A stretch of 64,000 nucleotides of DNA from Micromonosporaceae bacterium KJ-029 (GCA_005402585.1 BIFP01000051.1:186001-250000); one strand, 5' to 3'. Positions 25,325 to 32,789 are shown, counted from the first letter of the stretch. Notes: a model not told the origin generated them from the letters alone. Numbers and translations are program-made.

Positions 25325-26188
25325 ATGGCACACAACGACGCCGACCTGACCACCCGACCGTCCGTGTCGGTCCACGCTCCCGGCACCACCAGCGCCGGTG
25401 TCATGGAGTCCACCGCACCGGTGATGCAACTGCGTGACGTGAGCGTCTACTACGGCAGCTACGAGGCGGTCCGAGGCACCTCGATGCCCATCCAGCAGAA
25501 CCAGGTCACGGCCATGATCGGGCCGTCGGGCTGCGGCAAGTCCACGGTGCTGCGCGCGCTGAACCGGATGAACGACCCGATTCCCGGAGCCCGGGTCAGC
25601 GGCGAGGTGCTCTACCACGGCCAGGACCTGTACGCCAAGGACGTGGACCCGATCCAGGTCCGCCGCCGGATCGGCATGGTGTTCCAGAAGCCGAACCCGT
25701 TCCCGAAGTCCATCTTCGACAACGTCGCGTACGGCCTGCGGATCAACGGCATCAAGGGCCGGCTCGACGACCACGTCGAGGAGGCGCTGACCCAGGCCGC
25801 GCTGTGGGACGAGGTCAAGGACAAGCTCCGCAAGAGCGCCCTGGCGCTCTCCGGCGGTCAGCAGCAGCGGCTCTGCATCGCCCGGACGATCGCCGTCAAG
25901 CCCGAGGTCATCCTCATGGACGAGCCCTGCTCGGCGCTCGACCCGATCGCCACCGCGAAGATCGAGGATCTGATGTTCGAGCTGACGAACGACTACACGA
26001 TCGTGATCGTCACGCACAACATGCAGCAGGCCGCCCGGGTCAGCCACTACACCGCGTTCTTCACCGCGGAGGTGGACGAGAAGCAGGTGCGGCACGGCCG
26101 GCTGGTCGAGTTCAGCCAGACGGGCAAGCTGTTCACCAACCCCGCCGACAAGCGTACGGAGGACTACATCACCGGTCGCTTCGGCTGA
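25325..26188 (+). CDS. pstB: Phosphate ABC transporter ATP-binding protein PstB
   Basis: A 287-residue ATPase that powers the Pst transporter. Walker A is G-P-S-G-C-G-K-S-T near residues 66-74, the signature L-S-G-G-Q-Q-Q-R is near 177, and Walker B V-I-L-M-D-E-P follows near 197. A 35-residue N-terminal extension precedes the standard start of the domain. The ATG at 25325 begins 1 bp after the pstA stop. A 12-bp stem-loop terminator closes the operon 20 bp downstream. Confidence 0.94.
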   Translation: MAHNDADLTTRPSVSVHAPGTTSAGVMESTAPVMQLRDVSVYYGSYEAVRGTSMPIQQNQVTAMIGPSGCGKSTVLRALNRMNDPIPGARVSGEVLYHGQDLYAKDVDPIQVRRRIGMVFQKPNPFPKSIFDNVAYGLRINGIKGRLDDHVEEALTQAALWDEVKDKLRKSALALSGGQQQRLCIARTIAVKPEVILMDEPCSALDPIATAKIEDLMFELTNDYTIVIVTHNMQQAARVSHYTAFFTAEVDEKQVRHGRLVEFSQTGKLFTNPADKRTEDYITGRFG

Positions 26189-26207
26189 GGCCGGAGCGGC
26201 GGTCAAT

Positions 26208-26239
26208 GGTGGGTCGTCGGATGTCAACGACGGCCCACC
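26208..26239 (+). terminator. Terminator hairpin after pstB
   Basis: GGTGGGTCGTCG (26208-26219) pairs with CGACGGCCCACC (26228-26239), with one G-U wobble, around an 8-nt loop. It lies 20 bp after the pstB stop. No U-run follows, as is common in GC-rich actinomycetes. Confidence 0.6.
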
Positions 26240-26366
26240 GGGCGCGGCCTCGCCGCTGGCGCTCGCCCGTGCCCACCGACCGCGTGGTGTCCTGCAGTGC
26301 GGCGGATCGTCCTGCGCGGCGCAAGGGTGTCGCGACGGGCCTGAACCTGAACCGGAGCCGGTGCCG

Positions 26367-27116
26367 ATGAACAACCTCGTCGAGGCCACCAGGGGTGACC
26401 ACCGATCGGACGGGCGTTTCGTGCTGCTCGTGGTGGACGACGACGAGAGCGTCGGTGCCGCGCTGGTCGCCCAACTGGCCGACCACCGGGTACGCGGACA
26501 CCACTACCCGCACGCCGCCGAGGCGCTGTTGGCCGCGGGAGCACTGCAGCCGGACGCCGCGGTCGTCGCCGCCGGGCTGGTCACCATGAGCAGCACGGAA
26601 CTGGTGCGGCTGCTCGCCCGCCGGGCCGGAATCCCGACCGTGGTCGGCCTGGGTGACGACGACGGAGGGGCCGCCGTGGCGGCGCTGAAGGCCGGCGCGA
26701 CGGCCTGCGTGCGGCGCCCGTACCGCGGCGAGGAGGTGCTGCCCATCCTGCGGGCCATCCGCCCGGAGACCGCCGGTGCTCTCGACCCGCCGATCGAACT
26801 CGGGGGACTGCGGGTGGACCCGGCGAGGTTCGAGGTGCGGCTGCACGGCCGGGCGGTGGCCCTGCCGTTGAAGGAGTTCAAGCTTCTCTACTTCTTCATG
26901 AGCCACGCCGAGCGGACCGTCACCCGCGAGCAACTGCTCGCCGCCGTGTGGGGCGGCATCTCCGACGACACCTCCAACACGCTGACCGTGCACATCAAGC
27001 GGCTGCGCCGGCGGCTCGCCCTGGACGGGAACCAGGCGCCGATGATCGTGACCGTACGCGGCCTGGGCTACCGCTTCGTGCCCGCGTCCGCCGCCGCCTC
27101 GCCGACGACCTCGTGA
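26367..27116 (+). CDS. Atypical OmpR/PhoB-type response regulator lacking the phosphoacceptor Asp
   Basis: A 249-residue regulator with a receiver-like domain (residues 18-130) and a C-terminal winged helix (K-E-F-K-L-L-Y-F-F-M, then T-V-H-I-K-R-L-R-R-R-L and V-R-G-L-G-Y-R-F). The acidic pair D24-D25-D26 is present, but the expected phosphorylated Asp is Ala68 (V-V-A-A-G) and the switch Lys is Arg (R-R-P-Y-R). Phosphorylation in the normal way is therefore unlikely. There is no histidine kinase next to it. It follows pstSCAB on the same strand behind a terminator and may act on phosphate genes. An in-frame GTG at 26361 is the alternative start. Confidence 0.83.
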   Translation: MNNLVEATRGDHRSDGRFVLLVVDDDESVGAALVAQLADHRVRGHHYPHAAEALLAAGALQPDAAVVAAGLVTMSSTELVRLLARRAGIPTVVGLGDDDGGAAVAALKAGATACVRRPYRGEEVLPILRAIRPETAGALDPPIELGGLRVDPARFEVRLHGRAVALPLKEFKLLYFFMSHAERTVTREQLLAAVWGGISDDTSNTLTVHIKRLRRRLALDGNQAPMIVTVRGLGYRFVPASAAASPTTS

Positions 27117-27826
27117 ACATGCTGCCGGGGGAGGCGCCCTACCCGCTTCCGGTGATGGGCGTGCCGGGAGCCGCCCCCGAGGGCGTGGTGCTGGTGGCGG
27201 TGCCGCTGGCGTACGTCCCCCACGTCGCCCGCCTGCTGGCCGATCTCGACGCCCGGCGGCGGGTCGCGCCGGTGCCCAGACGCCGGTCCGAGCCGGTGCG
27301 CGGACAGCCGGCGACGGACTGGACGGTCGAGGATCTGCGCCGGCTCAGCCAGGGGCGCAGCGCCACCCACCGGACGGTGTCGGCGGTGCTCGACGCGCTC
27401 GCGGCGGAGCCGGATCGGCTGTTCACGGTGCGGGATCTGGCCCAGGTCACCGGGCGGCCCCGCAAAAAAATCATCGGGGCGATGGCCGGGCTCACCCGGC
27501 TGCTGAAGGCGCACTACGACTACGCCGGCCGGGGGCTTCCGTTCGCCCGGGTGGCCGGACGGCCGGAGGCGCCGCGGGAACTGTGCTACACCGTGGACAC
27601 CCGGCGGGCGGACCACTGGCGGGAGGCCCGCCGGGAACGGTCGATTGACGGCCGGGCGGCGCTGCTGGACGGCCGGATCCCGGCCGGGGACGGTCCGGAA
27701 GCCGGTGGGCGGGCGTCGGCGGGCGGCTCAGCCGAGCAGGACGAAGGTCGGGGCGCCGACGAGCGCGCCGACGGTCGCGCCCGCGAACACCTGGCCGAGG
27801 GTGTGGTCGCCCAGCCGGACCCGTGA
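27113..27826 (+). CDS. Conserved hypothetical protein, possible winged-helix domain
   Basis: Its GTG overlaps the stop of the atypical regulator (GTGA), so it is cotranslated with it; an ATG at 27119 is possible. The 237-residue frame has a charged middle region (W-T-V-E-D-L-R-R-L-S-Q-G-R-S-A-T-H-R-T) and a helical segment F-T-V-R-D-L-A-Q-V-T-G-R-P-R-K-K-I that looks like a helix-turn-helix. I do not recognise the family. The last 99 bp overlap the convergent PAP2 gene (27728-28339), so the C-terminal 33 residues are read from sequence constrained by another protein; the functional part probably ends near residue 200. Confidence 0.6.
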   Translation: MNMLPGEAPYPLPVMGVPGAAPEGVVLVAVPLAYVPHVARLLADLDARRRVAPVPRRRSEPVRGQPATDWTVEDLRRLSQGRSATHRTVSAVLDALAAEPDRLFTVRDLAQVTGRPRKKIIGAMAGLTRLLKAHYDYAGRGLPFARVAGRPEAPRELCYTVDTRRADHWREARRERSIDGRAALLDGRIPAGDGPEAGGRASAGGSAEQDEGRGADERADGRAREHLAEGVVAQPDP

Positions 27827-28339
27827 CCAGCCCACCAGTGCGACCAGGGCCAGCAGCGGGACCGCCAGGAGGCCGAACAGGACGATCAGCACGGCCACCG
27901 AACCGGCGCTGACGGCGGCGTGCGCGCTCAGCTTCCAGACCTGGTTGACGGCGGTGACCGCGGCCAGGACGGCGAGCATCACCACGACCATGGCGACCAG
28001 TGGGCGGGGCGCTTCGAGCAGCACCAGCAGCGCCAGGCCGGAGAGGACGGACAGCAGCCCGTAGGCCAGGGGCCGGCGGCGCTGGCTGCGTACGCCGATG
28101 TGGTGGTCGGTCAGCTGGCCACGCCGTACGCCCAGCCAGATGATCCCGTACGGGACGGCGGAGCAGAACAGCACGGCCAGGGCGGCCCAGCCGAGCCCGA
28201 CCGCGACGGCCGGCGCGGTGCTGTGCACGGCGACGACCAGAGGCATGACGGCGGCGAGCACCGCGGGCGCGAACACCTCGGTGGTGGCCCGGGCCAGGCG
28301 GGTGGTACGGCGGGTGCTCGGGTCGACGGCGGTGGGCAA
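27728..28339 (-). CDS. PAP2-like membrane phosphatase
   Basis: A 203-residue membrane protein with about six hydrophobic helices. The C-terminal S-R-V-R-L-G-D-H-T-L-G-Q-V-F-A-G-A-T-V-G fits the last PAP2 motif (SRxxxxxHxxxxxxxG), and K-L-S-A-H-A-A-V-S-A-G near residue 143 fits the middle SGH-like motif with Ala for Gly. The first K-x6-R-P motif is not evident. The best start is a TTG at 28339 with GAGAGG 8 nt upstream. It is last in the ImmA / MAB_1171c-like / PAP2 unit and may act on a lipid phosphate. The 3' end overlaps a convergent gene by 99 bp. Confidence 0.7.
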   Translation of the reverse strand: MPTAVDPSTRRTTRLARATTEVFAPAVLAAVMPLVVAVHSTAPAVAVGLGWAALAVLFCSAVPYGIIWLGVRRGQLTDHHIGVRSQRRRPLAYGLLSVLSGLALLVLLEAPRPLVAMVVVMLAVLAAVTAVNQVWKLSAHAAVSAGSVAVLIVLFGLLAVPLLALVALVGWSRVRLGDHTLGQVFAGATVGALVGAPTFVLLG

Positions 28340-28371
28340 CGGGTATACCTCTCGACGGCGCTGGTGGGGAT

Positions 28372-29637
28372 CTACCGCTGGGCGGGCTGGGCGGGGACGG
28401 TTCCGGGGCGCGGACCGGACTCCGCGATGATCGCCTTCACCAGCGGCGTCGACATCGCCCGGGCGACCCGGGCCAGCCAGGTCACCTGGTCGGCGGCGCC
28501 GAGGTCGGTGCCGGGGCCGGGGAACGGGTCCGGTTGCGGCCCGGCCTCGGCGACGGCGGGAAGACCGTCTCGCCGGGCCCGCAACGCCGCGCCGATCACT
28601 GCGGCCTCGACCACGGCCGCCCGCTGCTGCGCCGACAGGTCGTGCTGCCGCGCCACCTGCTCCGCGTGCGCGGCGACGGCGCCGGACATCCACGGGCGCA
28701 GGCTCGCGTAGCCGTCGAGGATCTCGACGGTGATGCGGACCCGGCGCAGTGAGGCGTCGCGGGCGACGGCGAGCGCCCCGCGTACCCCGGTCGCCGGGGG
28801 GAGCAGCGCGATCTGCGGCAGCACCTCGTGGATGCGTCGCCACAGCGGGTGGAGGCGACGGTAGTCGCGCAGCGCCCCGGCCCACTCCCACAGGCGGTCG
28901 AGCCCCACCATCGGCCCCCAGGAGGGGATCGTCGACCCGATCAGTACCAGCAGGATCGAGGTGGTGAAGCTGAGCACCACCAGCGCGTCCGCGGCCAGTG
29001 CCCAGTCCGGTCGCAGGATGCCCACGGCCACGGCGACCACCTTGGCCGACACGTAGGCCAGCCCCCACAGCGAGCCGACGACGATCAGCCGGAGCCCGAA
29101 GCGCAGCAGCGGCCGATGGGCGATGCGGGCGTACCGGCCGGCCAGGATCACCACCTGCACCAGTGACCAGCCCAGGTAGGCCAGGTAGACGTAGAGGAAC
29201 GGCGCGTCGAAGGGCTCGCCGTAGTACTCGCCGTCGCGTACCCGGGGTTCGGTGAGCCCGGCCGCCGGCGGTGTCACCGCGAACAGCACGACCATCGCCG
29301 TCACGGTGACCAGCAGAGCGACGTTCCGGCGCCGTACGTTCCGGCGGGTCTCGGCGTCGTCGCTGGTCATGTACAGCAGGAACGCCTGCGCGGCGGTGGC
29401 GCACAGCAGGGAGAGGCAGTTGGAGATCAGCCGGGCGGCGTCCAGCACGCCGAGGAACTGGTCGATTCTCGGCATGAACGGCTGGATCGTCATCGACAGG
29501 GTGATCGCCAACAGCGCCAGGCACAGGGCCCGCAGCGGCAGGTTGGCGCGGTCCCGGGCCAGGTCGCGCAGCTTGTACAGGCTCATGCCCCAGCAGACCA
29601 GGGTCACGACGATCATCGCGCCACGGATGATGCTCAC
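28372..29637 (-). CDS. MAB_1171c-family membrane protein (putative transporter)
   Basis: A 421-residue protein with about seven N-terminal membrane helices over residues 1-240 and a 170-residue soluble helical C-terminus (W-E-W-A-G-A-L-R-D-Y-R-R-L-H-P-L-W-R onward, with A-A-H-A-E-Q-V-A-R-Q-H). From memory this matches the MAB_1171c/DUF6545 family, called a putative transporter without firm evidence. Members sit repeatedly beside XRE regulators and ImmA/IrrE metallopeptidases in actinomycetes. The GTG overlaps the upstream ImmA stop (GTGA), so expression is coupled. The protein may be the membrane sensor or effector of the locus. Confidence 0.78.
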   Translation of the reverse strand: MSIIRGAMIVVTLVCWGMSLYKLRDLARDRANLPLRALCLALLAITLSMTIQPFMPRIDQFLGVLDAARLISNCLSLLCATAAQAFLLYMTSDDAETRRNVRRRNVALLVTVTAMVVLFAVTPPAAGLTEPRVRDGEYYGEPFDAPFLYVYLAYLGWSLVQVVILAGRYARIAHRPLLRFGLRLIVVGSLWGLAYVSAKVVAVAVGILRPDWALAADALVVLSFTTSILLVLIGSTIPSWGPMVGLDRLWEWAGALRDYRRLHPLWRRIHEVLPQIALLPPATGVRGALAVARDASLRRVRITVEILDGYASLRPWMSGAVAAHAEQVARQHDLSAQQRAAVVEAAVIGAALRARRDGLPAVAEAGPQPDPFPGPGTDLGAADQVTWLARVARAMSTPLVKAIIAESGPRPGTVPAQPAQR

Positions 29638-30173
29638 CACCGCGGGGCCCGCCCTTCCAGCGTCGCGATCAGCCGCGCGGACACCTCGGGGTCCGCGGTT
29701 TCCGTGGCCGGGATCTCCGACCAGGACTCCGTCCGCTGCACGGCGATGGTCCCGAAGATCTCCGCGCGACGTTCGATCGGCTCGTCGTACGCGCTGCGGG
29801 CCAGCAGCACCCGCGGCACGGACGGGTCCACCGACGGCATGAGCATGGCGGTGAGGTGTTCGAGGTCGCCGGGAACGGAGGCGTCGTCGAACATCATGTG
29901 GCCGTACTCGTGGCCGATGATCAGGCTCTGCCGTACCGTGCTGGCGTCGGCGTCGTAGAACACGTAGTCGGCGAACTCGCCGGCCACCCACAGGCCGTGC
30001 GGCGCCAGTGCCGGCAGGCGCCGGGGGATCAGGTGCACCGGCCGTTCCCGGTGCCGTTCGACCCGGTCGTGCAGCTGGGCGAAGGTGAAGGTGGCGGGCA
30101 GCTTGAGCGCGGCCAGCAACCGGATCGACTGATCCCGCAGGTCGCTCAGGTTGCCACCGCTACGACGTCCCAT
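29634..30173 (-). CDS. ImmA/IrrE-type metallopeptidase
   Basis: A 179-residue protein with the zinc motif H88-E89-x2-H92 (I-I-G-H-E-Y-G-H-M-M-F) and a downstream helix (E-R-R-A-E-I-F-G-T-I) that supplies the third ligand Glu. Family members cleave an XRE-type repressor to relieve repression. The ATG at 30173 has a GGGAGAAGG ribosome site. It starts a three-gene unit with the MAB_1171c-like membrane protein and PAP2, and the XRE gene 1.2 kb upstream is the obvious candidate target. A palindrome lies upstream of its likely promoter. Confidence 0.85.
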   Translation of the reverse strand: MGRRSGGNLSDLRDQSIRLLAALKLPATFTFAQLHDRVERHRERPVHLIPRRLPALAPHGLWVAGEFADYVFYDADASTVRQSLIIGHEYGHMMFDDASVPGDLEHLTAMLMPSVDPSVPRVLLARSAYDEPIERRAEIFGTIAVQRTESWSEIPATETADPEVSARLIATLEGRAPRW

Positions 30174-30259
30174 CACCTTCTCCCTCGGCCACTCCGGCGG
30201 CCCGCCCGGTGTCGCGGCGAGCGGAAGCAACGTCCGAGAGTGGCGGACCCGCCACCATT

Positions 30260-30294
30260 CGTCAACAACTCGATGTCGAACGTGGTGACGTTCG
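30260..30294 (-). promoter_or_regulatory. Promoter and operator for the ImmA unit: CGAACGT-GGTG-ACGTTCG
   Basis: A perfect 7-bp inverted repeat (30277-30283 and 30288-30294) lies just upstream of TTGACG on the minus strand (30265-30260). A weak -10 (CACTCT at 30242-30237) follows after 17 bp. The position fits an XRE or other regulator acting on the ImmA/MAB_1171c/PAP2 unit. The start codon is 64 bp beyond the -10. Confidence 0.45.
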
Positions 30295-30324
30295 GAGACC
30301 GCCGCGAGGTTTCCCGACAGTCTG

Positions 30325-30936
30325 TCAGCGGGCGCGGCACGGCCGACGCTCCAGAGTGGCGGAGAGCCGGGCCAGGACGGCCTCCGGACAGGGCGCCGGG
30401 TGGGTGGCCGGTAGGCCGGCCAGCTGCCGTACCCGGGTGGCGAAGACCTCGGCCTGCCACTCCTCGTCGAGCGTGTAGACCGCGCGCCTGCCCAGCCGGC
30501 TTAGGCGGGCTGCGTCGGCCTCGCCGAGCACCTGGGTGAGGCCGGCGCCGACGGCCGGGCCGCCGACGTGGCCGAAGAGCATGTGACCGATGCCGTGCAG
30601 GACGAGGTGCTCGCGGTGCAGGCGCGGGCGGGACGAGCTGATCAGGATGTGGTCGGTGCGGGCACCGCGACACCACACGGCCCGGGCCTCCACACGCCGG
30701 GTCCGCAGGGCCCGTACCACCAGCGGTCGCCCGCGCCGACGGGCCAGCCCGGCGACGAAGTCGGCCAGGGCGAACGGTTGCGGCACGACCAGGCCGTGCA
30801 GCAGGTCGTCGCAGCGGCGCACCTGGTCGACGTACCGGCTGGCGGTGGCCTCCTCCCGCAACCACCAGCGGGCGAGGCGTACGCAGCCCGGGGTGACCTG
30901 GGGTGTGGCGGCGGCCGCCGGCGCGGTCTCAGCCAC
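30325..30936 (-). CDS. ImmA/IrrE-like protein with a broken zinc motif
   Basis: A 203-residue protein similar in layout to ImmA-type peptidases: a helical N-terminus and the segment L-V-L-H114-G-I-G-H118-M-L-F-G-H, where the catalytic Glu of HExxH is replaced by Gly115. A later helix (L-D-E-E-W-Q-A-E-V-F-A) supplies a possible third ligand. The two His and Glu could still bind metal, but proteolysis by the normal mechanism is not expected. The GTG overlaps the XRE stop by 8 bp, so the two are made together. It may be a sensor or decoy partner of the active ImmA encoded next door. Confidence 0.72.
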   Translation of the reverse strand: MAETAPAAAATPQVTPGCVRLARWWLREEATASRYVDQVRRCDDLLHGLVVPQPFALADFVAGLARRRGRPLVVRALRTRRVEARAVWCRGARTDHILISSSRPRLHREHLVLHGIGHMLFGHVGGPAVGAGLTQVLGEADAARLSRLGRRAVYTLDEEWQAEVFATRVRQLAGLPATHPAPCPEAVLARLSATLERRPCRAR

Positions 30937-31384
30937 CGCCGGTGGGCCGTTCGACGCCGTCGCGCCGGCTGCGGGCGGCGGCCTCCAGCCGTTGCACCTG
31001 CTCGATCATCGCCACCACGGCCGCGTGGCCCTCGGGTGACAGGCGGGCGTCGACCAGTCGCATCGCCACCTGTTTGATGTGCGGGTCGGCCAGCGCGTGG
31101 ACCAGGTCGTGTGGATCCTGGCCGGCCGGCTGCCCGGTGAAGTAGGTGGGGGGCTGGCCGAAGAAGGCGGCGATGGCCTCCACCACCGACCGCCGCGGAT
31201 CAGGTGACCGCCCCTGCCGGAGGTTGCTCAGGTGGGTGTGCGAGATCTTGCATCCGCGCCGGGTGAGCTCGCCGGCCACGTGCCGGACGCTGTACGGCTT
31301 GCCGGTCGAGTCCCGGGTGGTGCGGAACAGCCAGTCGAGGCGCTCGGCGAAGGTCTCGCCGGGTCGGTCAGGGGCCTCAGGCAT
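30929..31384 (-). CDS. XRE-family helix-turn-helix regulator
   Basis: A 151-residue protein with an N-terminal XRE domain: Y-S-V-R-H-V-A-G-E-L, then I-S-H-T-H-L-S-N-L-R-Q-G (recognition helix, near residues 47-58), and a C-terminal helical region that could be the protease-sensitive segment. The ATG at 31384 has GAGGAG upstream. It is the first gene of the locus and is followed by an overlapping ImmA-like gene. By analogy with ImmR/ImmA and DdrO/IrrE pairs, it is likely a repressor cleaved or controlled by the neighbouring metallopeptidases. Confidence 0.85.
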   Translation of the reverse strand: MPEAPDRPGETFAERLDWLFRTTRDSTGKPYSVRHVAGELTRRGCKISHTHLSNLRQGRSPDPRRSVVEAIAAFFGQPPTYFTGQPAGQDPHDLVHALADPHIKQVAMRLVDARLSPEGHAAVVAMIEQVQRLEAAARSRRDGVERPTGGG

Positions 31385-31640
31385 GGGGACTCCTCGCGCA
31401 GCGGAACATCAGATTTACACGAGGGTTCGATCCGGAATCAAGCGTTGACAAGAGTCCTAACAGTACGCCTACGATAATGCCCACTTTGGCAACTCTCGTG
31501 ACCGGATCAGTCGATCCTGGCACGGCTGGTTGCCAGAGTGGTCTTCCGGAACGCCTGCACGTGGTGTGGAACGGGGGCGCGACGTGCGGGCGCAAGTCGG
31601 CGTACGGCGGCTGGAAGACCTCGGGGCGACCTCCTCGCCC

Positions 31641-31679
31641 GGCACGCGGCGCGCCGACCACCTCGGCGTGCCGCGTGCC
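31641..31679. terminator. 17-bp GC-rich hairpin
   Basis: Bases 31641-31657 pair with 31663-31679 (outer arms GGCACGCGGC and GCCGCGTGCC, with one G-U pair in the inner part) around the loop CCACC. Stability is very high for an intergenic region. It may end a transcript from either side. Confidence 0.6.
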
Positions 31680-31693
31680 CCTTCGCCGCCCGT

Positions 31694-31742
31694 TCGGCCA
31701 GGACCCGCCTCGCCTCCGCCGCCCTATTGCCGGTCTCTCTTA
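31694..31742 (+). repeat. 49-bp repeat, identical (inverted) to 56439-56487
   Basis: The 49 bases are an exact reverse complement of 56439-56487. The core CCTATTGCCGGTCTCTCT also occurs at 56586-56603. Flanks differ on both sides. It lies 82 bp upstream of the DUF2267 gene and 15 bp after a strong hairpin. It could be a solo end of a small mobile element or a shared regulatory module. Confidence 0.8.
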
Positions 31743-31823
31743 CCTGTCCACGCCCGCGCCGTGCGCCGGTTTACCGGGGACGGGTGGGGGTAACCAGGGC
31801 GGCGCTGACGACAGGAGGGCGCC

Positions 31824-32201
31824 GTGCGGTTTCCCCTATTCGTCGACGCGGTGTCGCGCCGATCGGGCCTGCCCCCCGACCAGGCCGCAACCGTCGCGCG
31901 CGCGGTGCTGGAGACCGTCGTGGAGCGGATGACCGGCGGCGGCCCGACGAGCGACCCGACCGGGTACCTGCCGGACGAGTTGACCGACGCGGGTACCGGT
32001 CCCTCTCCGGCGGACTTCCTCGACCGTGTCGGCCGGCGGGCCGGGGTGGACGAGCGGACGGCGAGTGTGGGGGCGGCAGCGGTCTTCGCGACGTTGCGCG
32101 AGACGGTCACCGTCGGCGAGTTCCAGGAGATGGTCGCCCGGCTGCCCGCCGCCGACGGCACGACCGACCCGATCCCGGGGGCGGGCGAGACTCGGCCGTA
32201 G
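31824..32201 (+). CDS. DUF2267 protein
   Basis: A 125-residue protein, mostly helical, beginning M-R-F-P-L-F-V-D-A-V with the internal repeat-like second half (A-D-F-L-D-R-V-G-R-R-A-G-V-D). This fits DUF2267, a family often linked to dormancy or stress regulons in actinomycetes but without a known reaction. GTG at 31824 has AGGAGG 5 nt upstream, a strong ribosome site. Nothing in the neighbourhood fixes its role. Confidence 0.78.
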   Translation: MRFPLFVDAVSRRSGLPPDQAATVARAVLETVVERMTGGGPTSDPTGYLPDELTDAGTGPSPADFLDRVGRRAGVDERTASVGAAAVFATLRETVTVGEFQEMVARLPAADGTTDPIPGAGETRP

Positions 32202-32273
32202 CGCGGGCCGGCTCTGGTCGGCGCGGTGTCCCTGCCGGCCGAGGGGTTGGCGACAACGGATAGGCTGCCCGCC

Positions 32274-32756
32274 GTGGCAGGTCTGTTCAGGAGTGTGGCG
32301 GCCCGCGTCGGCGCGGCGATCCCGACCCCCCGGCGTGCCGGGCCGGCCCCGGCCCGGGTCGCGCGACCCCGCCAGGTCACCAGGTTGCAGCGCCGTGAGC
32401 TGTCGTACGCTCCGGAACTCGACGGGCAGGCCGACCCGGGGGAGATCGTCTGGACCTGGGTGTCCTACGAGGATGATCCCCGCCAGGGCAAGGACCGGCC
32501 GGTGCTGGTGGTGGGCCGGCACAGCCGGACGCTGTTCGGGCTGATGCTCTCCAGCCAGCGAGATCGCGACGGCGAGCGGCACTGGCTGGCCCTCGGGCCG
32601 GGCGAGTGGGACCGGGACAAGCGACCCAGCTGGGTGCGGCTGGACCGGGTGCTCACGATGCGGGAGGACGGCATCCGCCGCGAGGGCGCGGTGCTGGACC
32701 GGGCCCGGTTCGACCGGGTCGGCGCGGCGTTGCGCGCCGGGTACGGCTGGCACTGA
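32274..32756 (+). CDS. PemK/MazF-like protein
   Basis: A 160-residue protein whose C-terminal 110 residues fit the PemK/MazF fold (P-G-E-I-V-W-T-W-V, K-D-R-P-V-L-V-V-G, then W-V-R-L-D-R-V-L-T). No antitoxin gene is adjacent. Actinomycete homologues of this length are common and probably not classic toxins. GTG at 32274 lies 7 nt after TAGGCT (32261-32266), the usual layout of a leaderless message, so it is preferred over the upstream GTG at 32226. Confidence 0.72.
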   Translation: MAGLFRSVAARVGAAIPTPRRAGPAPARVARPRQVTRLQRRELSYAPELDGQADPGEIVWTWVSYEDDPRQGKDRPVLVVGRHSRTLFGLMLSSQRDRDGERHWLALGPGEWDRDKRPSWVRLDRVLTMREDGIRREGAVLDRARFDRVGAALRAGYGWH

Positions 32757-32789
32757 GCACGAGGCACGGCGACACCGGCCGCGGGTGCG

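Larger units (their letters stand above)
31385..31823. other. 439-bp gene-free region between the XRE locus and DUF2267
   Basis: The stretch contains the minus-strand XRE promoter (likely TTGATT and TGTAAAT boxes at about 31420-31442), a plus-strand TTGACA (31445-31450) with TACGAT 19 bp further on, an inverted repeat TGGCAAC/GTTGCCA (31487-31535), a 17-bp GC-rich hairpin (31641-31679) and a 49-bp repeat found again near rtcB (31694-31742). A long open frame here looks like a GC artefact. A plus-strand noncoding RNA ending at the hairpin is possible. Confidence 0.5.

Noticed and set aside
31415..31440. GGTTCGATCC resembling a tRNA T-arm
   Set aside because: The flanking bases do not form the T stem, and no acceptor or anticodon arm is present.
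31477..31932. 151-codon plus-strand open frame upstream of DUF2267
   Set aside because: It overlaps the DUF2267 gene in another frame, shows no family features, and includes the hairpin and the 49-bp repeat.
32226..32756. Toxin-antitoxin module at the PemK-like gene
   Set aside because: No antitoxin-like gene adjoins it, and the upstream DUF2267 gene is not an antitoxin family.
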